Of a stretch of DNA of 64,000 nucleotides, positions 58,073-64,000 are shown one piece after another. A program made the position numbers and the translations under genes. The DNA comes from OFTM10 sp964196195 (GTDB taxonomy: Bacteria; Actinomycetota; Acidimicrobiia; Acidimicrobiales; Aldehydirespiratoraceae): contig CAXMSE010000025.1 of NCBI GenBank assembly GCA_964196195.1, forward strand, positions 1 through 64,000. The letters run 5' to 3'. The notes beneath the pieces are model-generated. The model did not search any database and was not told where the DNA came from. It was given only the letters and a program-made list of their open reading frames with translations. Each line of letters opens with the position of its first letter. Positions within the stretch are counted from its first letter, which is position 1.

Positions 58073-58912
58073 TCAGCCCTTCACCGCGCCGGCGGTGAGT
58101 CCCCGGACGATGTGACGCTGAAAGAAGATGAGAACGAGGAGTACCGGTAGTGCGGCGAGAAGGGCCGCGGCAACCCCGACGTTGAGCTGATCGGCAGTGG
58201 AATTCCCCACCGCGCGTAGCCCGATCTGGATCGTATTCCAGTCGGCGTCGTCGGTTATTGCTCGGGGCCACAGATAACTGTTCCAAGCCGCCAGAAACGA
58301 CAGCACCGTGAACGCCGCAATGACCGGGCGGGTGACAGGGATGGCAACTCGCCAAAGGAACCGCAGGTGCCCGTAGCCGTCGAGCGCGGCCGCATCTCGA
58401 AGATCTGGGTGGATCCCGCGAAAGCCCTGGCGCACCAGGAAGATCCCGAGTGCTGTGGCGAGGAAGGGAACGGTCAGGCCTTCGACCGAGTTGGTCCAAC
58501 CGAGCTCACGGATCGTGCGTGAGTTGGCCACCAGCGTCACCTCGATGGGCAGCATCAGGGTTGCCATGGCGATCGCGAACATGATCCGTTTGAACGGAAA
58601 CTCGACGAAGGCGAAAGCGTAAGCGGCAAGCACACTCGTGACTAGCTGACCGACGACGATGATCACGGTGACCGCACCCGAGAGAGCCAACTGGCGCCCG
58701 AAGCTCGCCTCATCGAAGGCACGAGAGAAGACATCCCACTCGATGTCGACCGGATAGGGCGGCTGACCTCGGTCGAAGGACCAGGTGATCGGGTTGGACA
58801 GGGCCCGCACGATGGTCATCCAGATCGGGAACAACACCACCGTGGCGAGCAGGGTGAGTAAGACATACCAGCCCGTGTTGCGTGCCCATCGCGGAACCGA
58901 GTCAGTTCGCAT
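58073..58912 (-). CDS. ugpE: ABC sugar-type permease, UgpE-like
   Basis: A 279-aa inner-membrane permease with six helices: YVLLTLLATVVLFPIWMTIV, ALSGAVTVIIVVGQLVTSVL, FAIAMATLMLPIEVTLVANS, then the EAA loop in DAAALDGYGHLRFLWRVAIP (coupling to the ATPase), VIAAFTVLSFLAAWNSYLWP and AALLAALPVLLVLIFFQRHI. The C-terminal FQRHIVRGLTAGAVKG is the UgpE/MalG tail. ATG 58912 overlaps the upstream permease gene by 11 bp. Confidence 0.9.
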   Translation of the reverse strand: MRTDSVPRWARNTGWYVLLTLLATVVLFPIWMTIVRALSNPITWSFDRGQPPYPVDIEWDVFSRAFDEASFGRQLALSGAVTVIIVVGQLVTSVLAAYAFAFVEFPFKRIMFAIAMATLMLPIEVTLVANSRTIRELGWTNSVEGLTVPFLATALGIFLVRQGFRGIHPDLRDAAALDGYGHLRFLWRVAIPVTRPVIAAFTVLSFLAAWNSYLWPRAITDDADWNTIQIGLRAVGNSTADQLNVGVAAALLAALPVLLVLIFFQRHIVRGLTAGAVKG

Positions 58913-59762
58913 AGTGCACCCTTCGCTCCAGCAGCCAGAACTGGAGTGTGGCCACGGCTCCCGTCACCAGAAAGAGTCCTACCGACATGACCGAGCCCTC
59001 ACCGAGTTGGCGGGGTTCCTGGCTGCTGAAGATCTTGTACACCAGGGTCTCGGTGGCCCCGGCCGGGCCGCCTCCGGTGAGTACGTCTATCTGGGCGAAT
59101 GCCTGGAGCCCGAACACCGTGAGCGCCACCGACAAGAACAGCAGGGTGGGCGTGATCATCGGCAGGGTGACGCGAACGAAAGTACGGATGGGGCCGAATC
59201 CGTCGAGCCGCGCTGCTTCGAGCAGGTCGTCGGGCACCGCCTGGAGACCCGCCAGGGTGATGATGAACGTGAGACCGAGGTTTTGCCAGACCCCGGTGAG
59301 CGCGACCGCGAAGATTGCCCGATCGGGATCTAGCAGGTCGAAGATCCAGGGGTTGCTGAGATACCCGATGCTGGGCTCGAGCAGCACGAAGAACACCACC
59401 GCGGTGACCGCAGTGGAGCTGGCGATGGTGCTCGAGAAGATCACCTGGAATGCCTTGATGCCACGGAGGCGGCGGTTGGCCGCAACCGCAAGCAGAATTC
59501 CCATCGCCACCCCGATAGGCACGGTGAGCAGCACGAACTGGGCGGTGATCCACAGGCCGTCGCGGAACTCTTCACCGGTGAGGACATCGGTGTATTGGTC
59601 CACGCCGACCCAGCGCTGGCGAGTGCCCGTGCGATTCTGCTCGTGCAGGCCCAGCCAGATCACCCGCCACAAGGGGTAAAAGGAGAATGTGGTGAAGACG
59701 ATCAGAGCGGGGGCGAGCAGTCCGTACCCGGCGAGTGCCTGCCGGGCTCGACTCGACTTCAC
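58902..59762 (-). CDS. ugpA: ABC sugar-type permease, UgpA-like
   Basis: A 286-aa permease with six helices: LLAPALIVFTTFSFYPLWRV (N-terminal), ITAQFVLLTVPIGVAMGILL, FQVIFSSTIASSTAVTAVVF, the EAA loop DDLLEAARLDGFGPIRTFVR, TLLFLSVALTVFGLQAFAQI and the C-terminal helix before WLLERRVHYAN. Its ATG overlaps the stop of the ATPase gene (ATGA 59759-59762). It is partner of the UgpE-like permease. Confidence 0.9.
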   Translation of the reverse strand: MKSSRARQALAGYGLLAPALIVFTTFSFYPLWRVIWLGLHEQNRTGTRQRWVGVDQYTDVLTGEEFRDGLWITAQFVLLTVPIGVAMGILLAVAANRRLRGIKAFQVIFSSTIASSTAVTAVVFFVLLEPSIGYLSNPWIFDLLDPDRAIFAVALTGVWQNLGLTFIITLAGLQAVPDDLLEAARLDGFGPIRTFVRVTLPMITPTLLFLSVALTVFGLQAFAQIDVLTGGGPAGATETLVYKIFSSQEPRQLGEGSVMSVGLFLVTGAVATLQFWLLERRVHYAN

Positions 59763-60853
59763 GCTTCGACCTCGGCGAGCCGCTGGCCGGTGGTGGAGTC
59801 GAAGAGGTGGATGTCGTCGGGCGCCGCCGAGAGTCGGACCGACCTACCGGCTTCCACCAGCTCGCCCGCGTCCACCGCTCGGACCGCAAACTGGTCGTCG
59901 CCCGCGCTCAGGTACAGGATCTGCTCGTGACCCAACCACTCGGCGGTGGTGACCGTGGCAGCCAGCCCGGCATCGGCGATCGAAAGATGCTCGGGGCGGA
60001 CACCGATCGTTACCGAGAGACCTTCGGTGAGCCCGATCCATCTCTGATCGAGGGCAACGGTGCCACCGGAACTCGAGACCGACCAGCTTCCGGCGCCGTC
60101 GGATGTTGCTGTCCCAGCCGCGAGGTTCATCGGCGGGCTTCCTATGAACCGGGCGACGAACTCATTGGCAGGCCGCTCATAGATCGTCCGCGGGTCGCCG
60201 GACTGCTGCAGCTTTCCGTTGTTGATCACCGCAATCGATGTGGCCATGGTCATCGCCTCGACCTGATCGTGGGTGACGTAGACGAACGTGGTGCCAAGCG
60301 AGCGGTGGAGCTCGACCAACTCGGAGCGGGTCTGGGCCCTCAGGCTGGCGTCGAGATTCGAAAGTGGTTCGTCCATGCAGAACACCGCGGGACGGCGAAC
60401 GATCGCTCTGGCCAGGGCCACCCGCTGGCGTTGGCCTCCCGAGAGTTGGCCGGGCTTACGGTGGAGGAGGTCGCCGAGGCCAAGCCGGGCTGCGACAGAC
60501 TCGACCTGTTCCTGCCTCGATTGCTTGTCGTTGGTCTCGGAGCGATGGCCGATGAGGGGCGACTCGATGTTCTTCGCCACTGTCATGTGCGGGTAGAGGG
60601 CGTAGCTCTGAAAGACCATGGCCACGTCGCGGTTGCGGGCATCGATGTCGTTGACGACACGATCTCCGATCGAGATCGTGCCTTCGGTCGGGTCCTCGAG
60701 ACCGGCCAGCATTCTCAGTGCGGTGCTCTTGCCGCAGCCCGAAGGCCCCAACAGCACGAGGAACTCACCGTCGGCCACGTGCAGGGACAACTTTTCGATC
60801 GCGGTGGTGTCGCCGAACTGCTTGGTGACGTCGGCGAAGCTGATTGTGCTCAT
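59759..60853 (-). CDS. ugpC: ABC ATPase, UgpC/MalK-like
   Basis: A 364-aa ATPase: GPSGCGKSTALRM (Walker A), VFQSYALYPHMTVAKNIE (Q-loop), LSGGQRQRVALARAIV (signature), VFCMDEPLSNLDASLR (Walker B) and YVTHDQVEAM (H-loop). A C-terminal OB-type regulatory domain includes GVRPEHLSI and a VRLSAAPDDIHLFD end, as in MalK/UgpC. First gene of the operon; 35 bp separate it from the CBS-domain gene upstream. Confidence 0.9.
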   Translation of the reverse strand: MSTISFADVTKQFGDTTAIEKLSLHVADGEFLVLLGPSGCGKSTALRMLAGLEDPTEGTISIGDRVVNDIDARNRDVAMVFQSYALYPHMTVAKNIESPLIGHRSETNDKQSRQEQVESVAARLGLGDLLHRKPGQLSGGQRQRVALARAIVRRPAVFCMDEPLSNLDASLRAQTRSELVELHRSLGTTFVYVTHDQVEAMTMATSIAVINNGKLQQSGDPRTIYERPANEFVARFIGSPPMNLAAGTATSDGAGSWSVSSSGGTVALDQRWIGLTEGLSVTIGVRPEHLSIADAGLAATVTTAEWLGHEQILYLSAGDDQFAVRAVDAGELVEAGRSVRLSAAPDDIHLFDSTTGQRLAEVEA

Positions 60854-60888
60854 GGGAGTCGACTAGGAATCAGGCTCAGCGGCGGGGG

Positions 60889-61320
60889 TCAGCGGCCTGA
60901 GATGTAGTCGGTGAGATGCTGACGTTCGGTCTCGAGCTCGTCGAGGCGGGCGTTGACGATGTCGCCGATGCTCACGATGCCCACCAGAGAGCCGTCCTCG
61001 CGTACCGGGACGTGCCTGAACCGGCCCTGTGTCATCTGGCCCATCAGTTCGTCGATGCTGGATGTGGGGCTGCAGCAGACCACGTCGGCTGTCATAAGGT
61101 CGGCTGCGGTGCGTTGCATCAGGCCGACATCATCGGCGGCGAGACCGCGGACGAGGTCGCGCTCGGAAATGATCCCATCGATTGTGTCACCATCGGCGGA
61201 CACCACCAGGGCGCCGACCTTGAGCTCCGCGAGGGTCGCCACGACGGAGCGAATCGTCGAGTCGGGAGTGGTTGTGGCGACGTCGTCGCCCTTCCGCTTC
61301 AGAATCTCGCTGATGAGCAT
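60889..61320 (-). CDS. CBS-pair domain protein
   Basis: A 143-aa protein made of two CBS motifs. The first, about residues 7-62, has GDDVATTTPDSTIRSVVATL and IDGIISERDLVRGL. The second, about 75-130, has MTADVVCCSPTSSIDELMGQ and RHVPVREDGSLVGIVSIGDI. CBS pairs bind adenosine nucleotides or SAM and regulate partner enzymes or transporters. ATG 61320 has SD GGAGACC. It may be co-transcribed with the Ugp-like importer downstream. Confidence 0.85.
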   Translation of the reverse strand: MLISEILKRKGDDVATTTPDSTIRSVVATLAELKVGALVVSADGDTIDGIISERDLVRGLAADDVGLMQRTAADLMTADVVCCSPTSSIDELMGQMTQGRFRHVPVREDGSLVGIVSIGDIVNARLDELETERQHLTDYISGR

Positions 61321-61418
61321 TTTGGTCTCCGCAGAGTCGTTGTTCGTTCAAGCCTTGTCGTCCTAGTGTTGCAGGTGACCGATGAGACCGAAAGTATGGC
61401 GTCGAACAGGGGGACGTG

Positions 61419-63059
61419 ATGACTGCAGCAATCGCGGTGGGATCAGCCGATACGCCGCTCATCGAGCAGACAATCGGTGCCAATCTCTCCGCCACCGCTG
61501 GGCGCTACGGCGATCTGGAGGCATTCGTGGTGGTGCACCAGGGGATTCGCCAGACCTGGGCCGAGTTCGATGCCACCGTCGACGCGGTGGCCAAGGGCCT
61601 GATGGCTCGAGGGATAGAGAAGGGCGATCGGGTCGGCATGTGGAGCCCCAACTTCGCCGAATGGACCTATGTCCAGTACGCCACAGCTCGAATCGGTGCG
61701 ATCCAGGTCAACATCAATCCCGCCTACCGCACCAGCGAACTCCAGTACGCGCTGGCCCAGTCCGGCTGCCGGATGCTGGTGACGTGCACCGGGTATCTCG
61801 CGTCGGCCTACCGCGAGATGGTGGAGGAAGTCAGGTCGTCGCTCCCCGATCTCGAGATGGTCATCTACTTCGACACCGGTGACTGGAACGAGCTCGTCGA
61901 GGCCGGTTCGTCTGTCAGTGGTCGACAACTCACCGAACGAGCCGACTCCCTCGATTCGGCCGATCCGATCAACATCCAGTACACGTCGGGCACCACCGGG
62001 TTTCCCAAGGGAGCCACTCTCAGTCATCGCAGCATCCTCAACAACGCCCTTTTCGTCGGCGAGTCGTGCGGCTACACCCCCAACGACCGCGTCTGCATTC
62101 CGGTGCCCTTCTACCACTGCTTCGGAATGGTGATGGGGAACCTGGCGTGCTCTGTGTTCGGCGCAACGATGGTGGTGCCGTGCCCGACCTTCGATCCGGG
62201 CGCGGTGCTGAAGACCGTCGAGGCCGAGCAATGCACCTCGCTCTACGGCGTACCCACGATGTTCGTGGCCGAGCTCGGCCTCCCCGACCTGGGATCCTTC
62301 GACCTCTCGAGCCTGCGCACAGGCATCATGGCCGGTTCGCCGTGCCCGATCGAAGTGATGCGCAAGGTCATCGGCGAGATGAACATGGATGAGGTCACCA
62401 TCGCCTACGGCATGACCGAGACATCTCCGGTGTCCACCCAGACCGGCGCCGACGACTCCGTCGAGCATCGCGTGTCCACCGTGGGGCGAGTGCTCCCTCA
62501 CGTGGAATCCAAGATTGTCCACCCCGACACCGGCGAGACCGTGCAGAGAGGGCAACGAGGCGAATACTGCACCCGCGGCTATCACGTGATGGTCGGTTAC
62601 TGGAACGAGCCCGAGAAGACATCCGCGGCGATCGACAGCGAAGGCTGGATGCACTCCGGCGACCTCGCCACAATGGACGAGGACGGGTACGTCAACATCG
62701 TCGGCCGGCTCAAGGACATGATCATCCGCGGCGGCGAAAACGTGTATCCGAGAGAAATCGAGGAGTTTCTCTACACCCATCCCGCGGTGGCCGATGCCCA
62801 GGTGATCGGGGTGCCCGACGAGCGCTACGGCGAACAGGTCATGGCCTGGGTGCAGCTCGACGCACACCAGGAACTCACCGATGAGGAGCTGAAGGAGTTC
62901 TGCCGCGGCAAGATCGCCCACTTCAAGATTCCCCACTACATCAGGTTCGTGTCGGCGTTCCCGATGACGGTCACGGGCAAGATCCGCAAGGTTGAGATGC
63001 GCGAGAAGTCGATCGCAGATCTGGGGCTGAGCGAGGCGGCGGCGACCGAGACGGCCTGA
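61419..63059 (+). CDS. AMP-forming acyl-CoA synthetase
   Basis: A 546-aa adenylate-forming enzyme. ATG 61419 has SD AGGGGG; GTG 61416 is too close. Motifs: IQYTSGTTGFPKGATLSHRS (A3, P-loop), GVPTMFVAELGLP, TIAYGMTETSPVSTQT (A5), GWMHSGDLATMDEDGYVNIV (A7, AMP ribose-binding Asp), RLKDMIIRGGENVYPREIEE (hinge) and PMTVTGKIRKVEMRE with the catalytic Lys. The subgroup is fatty/medium-chain acyl-CoA synthetase (FadD/ACSM2-like). Its start is 98 bp from that of the divergent CBS gene. Confidence 0.9.
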   Translation: MTAAIAVGSADTPLIEQTIGANLSATAGRYGDLEAFVVVHQGIRQTWAEFDATVDAVAKGLMARGIEKGDRVGMWSPNFAEWTYVQYATARIGAIQVNINPAYRTSELQYALAQSGCRMLVTCTGYLASAYREMVEEVRSSLPDLEMVIYFDTGDWNELVEAGSSVSGRQLTERADSLDSADPINIQYTSGTTGFPKGATLSHRSILNNALFVGESCGYTPNDRVCIPVPFYHCFGMVMGNLACSVFGATMVVPCPTFDPGAVLKTVEAEQCTSLYGVPTMFVAELGLPDLGSFDLSSLRTGIMAGSPCPIEVMRKVIGEMNMDEVTIAYGMTETSPVSTQTGADDSVEHRVSTVGRVLPHVESKIVHPDTGETVQRGQRGEYCTRGYHVMVGYWNEPEKTSAAIDSEGWMHSGDLATMDEDGYVNIVGRLKDMIIRGGENVYPREIEEFLYTHPAVADAQVIGVPDERYGEQVMAWVQLDAHQELTDEELKEFCRGKIAHFKIPHYIRFVSAFPMTVTGKIRKVEMREKSIADLGLSEAAATETA

Positions 63060-63135
63060 CCCAGCCAAACCTCGATGGGCACAAGGTCGCAGAACGCGCG
63101 AGACTCCCGACACAACCGCACATGATGGGGGAACG

Positions 63136-63624
63136 GTGAAACTTACACTGACCGTAAACGGCACGACTCACACGAGCGAGGTCGAGCCTCGAACCTTGTT
63201 GGTGCACCACCTGAGAGACAATCTGGGGCTCACCGGCACCAACATCGGTTGTGATACCTCCTCTTGTGGCGCCTGCACGGTGCATTTCGAGGGCCAATCG
63301 GTGAAGTCGTGCACGATGCTCGCCGTTCAGGCCGACGGCGGCGAGATCACCACCATCGAAGGACTCGCAGGCCAGGCCCAGGAAGCCGGCATCTCCACCG
63401 GCGACCAGGACTGGCACCCCATGCAGGAGGCCTTCCACCAGTGCCACGGCCTCCAGTGCGGATACTGCACTCCGGGAATGGTGATGGCAGCCACATCCCT
63501 GCTCGACGAAAACCCCGACGCCGATGAACGCGGTGTGCGAGAGGGACTCGAAGGCAACCTGTGCCGTTGCACCGGCTATCACAACATCGTGAAAGCAGTC
63601 CTCCAGGCCAAGGGCGGTGCGTGA
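63136..63624 (+). CDS. molybdenum hydroxylase small subunit (2Fe-2S, CoxS/XdhC-type)
   Basis: A 162-aa iron-sulfur subunit of the xanthine oxidase/CO dehydrogenase family. The plant-ferredoxin cluster uses Cys39, Cys44, Cys47 (NIGCDTSSCGACTVH) and Cys59. The second, helical-domain cluster uses Cys108, Cys111 (LQCGYCTPG) and Cys143, Cys145 (GNLCRCTGYHN). It passes electrons from the molybdenum centre in the large subunit. GTG 63136 has SD GGGGGAA. The stop overlaps the start of the large-subunit gene (TGATG). Pipelines often label such genes coxS, but CO oxidation is not implied. Confidence 0.92.
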   Translation: MKLTLTVNGTTHTSEVEPRTLLVHHLRDNLGLTGTNIGCDTSSCGACTVHFEGQSVKSCTMLAVQADGGEITTIEGLAGQAQEAGISTGDQDWHPMQEAFHQCHGLQCGYCTPGMVMAATSLLDENPDADERGVREGLEGNLCRCTGYHNIVKAVLQAKGGA

Positions 63625-64000
63625 TGACTGCAGTCATGGGCACCCCGATGCTCCGCAAGGAGGATGGCAAACTCCTCACCGGCGAGAGCAAGTTCGTCGA
63701 CGACATCCACGTACCCGGTGAGCTCTGGATGGGCATGGTGAGAAGCCCCCATGCTCATGCCACCATCACTTCGATAGAGACTTCCGGGGCCTTGGCGATG
63801 CCCGGTGTTCACGCTGTGCACACCGGTGCCGATCTCGCCGAGATGGGCCTGTGGATCGCGCCTCTGCCATGCGCGTGGCCCGTCACCGACGACATGCTCA
63901 ACCCGCCCCACTTCCCGGTGGCGAGCGGCGACGTGCACCATGTGGGCGAGATCGTCGCGGTGGTGCTGGCCGACAGTCGCTACCGCGCAGCCGACGCCAT
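63624..64000 (+). CDS. molybdenum hydroxylase large subunit (CoxL-like), 3' end beyond window
   Basis: The first 125 residues are visible. ATG 63624 overlaps the small-subunit stop. MTAVMGTPMLRKEDGKLLTG, then GESKFVDDIHVPGELWMGMV, RSPHAHATITSIETSGALAM, PGVHAVHTGADLAEMG and HHVGEIVAVVLADSRYRAAD are the N-terminal a/b-hammerhead domain of the xanthine dehydrogenase/CoxL family. The active-site loop (AYxCSFR in true CO dehydrogenases) lies beyond the window, so the substrate class cannot be read. Confidence 0.9.
   Translation, partial: MTAVMGTPMLRKEDGKLLTGESKFVDDIHVPGELWMGMVRSPHAHATITSIETSGALAMPGVHAVHTGADLAEMGLWIAPLPCAWPVTDDMLNPPHFPVASGDVHHVGEIVAVVLADSRYRAADA

Noticed and set aside
61443..63164. 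573-codon open frame opposite the acyl-CoA synthetase gene
   Set aside because: The synthetase has all adenylation motifs in order, and the antisense product is His/Gly/Val-rich without a recognisable domain. Shadow.

Overview
The window is high-GC, densely packed bacterial DNA. A mycothiol-dependent-enzyme family protein (26916-27611), two luciferase-like F420-type oxidoreductases, a DUF222-HNH (13E12-type) gene and several starts that look leaderless (TANNNT 6-7 nt before the start codon, no Shine-Dalgarno) point to an actinobacterium. The style is close to Acidimicrobiia, but no marker gene fixes the taxon. I saw no rRNA, tRNA, CRISPR array or intact insertion sequence.

Layout. 1-4.4 kb is a worn accessory stretch: two copies of a divergent operator (289-332 and 3688-3731), a tiny ORF, three lipoprotein genes, a P-loop protein with an altered Walker A motif, a MOSC gene broken by an internal deletion, and an HxlR-type regulator. 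4.4-16.8 kb holds small-molecule enzymes (LLM oxidoreductase, creatininase-like amidohydrolase, SnoaL-like, PPOX, class II aldolase, a one-chain CoA-transferase with an altered catalytic residue, a 2OG-Fe(II) oxygenase, a haloacid dehalogenase), an MFS transporter with a broken copy of its 5' end upstream, and a decayed APH-type kinase. 16.8-18.3 kb is a DUF222-HNH gene bracketed by two copies of an 18-bp palindrome. 19.1-23.9 kb has an ECF sigma factor coupled to a membrane-anchored propeller protein, plus two unknowns. 23.9-34.1 kb is a nitrogen/nucleobase-flavoured set (M20 peptidase, nitronate monooxygenase, carbamoylase-like hydrolase, nitrilase, purine nucleoside phosphorylase) with a frameshifted PLP decarboxylase.

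34.1-47.9 kb: a 1066-aa sortilin-like propeller protein, then two ABC systems. One has two giant FtsX-like permeases with two MacB/LolD-type ATPases. The other is an ABC-2 exporter with two permeases and one ATPase. 47.9-54.8 kb: alcohol dehydrogenase, MFS, PhzF-like, lipase-like hydrolase, an ArsR-SRPBCC pair with a readable leaderless promoter and operator, and a DUF3179 gene. 54.8-60.9 kb is a Ugp-like sugar/glycerophosphodiester ABC importer operon that also carries a methyltransferase-like and a TauD-like gene. 60.9-64 kb: CBS protein, acyl-CoA synthetase and the start of a molybdenum hydroxylase operon, cut by the window edge.

The most notable observation is the DUF3179 gene (53700-54716). 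Its frame is interrupted only by one TGA, exactly where the first Cys of the family's SW-C-P-L-C motif should be. That TGA is followed by a 9-bp stem with a GGUC apical element at the distance expected of a bacterial SECIS. I read it as a candidate selenoprotein. Other leads are the palindrome-flanked HNH gene, the Glu-to-Asp change at the catalytic position of the CoA-transferase, and the twin operators at the left end.
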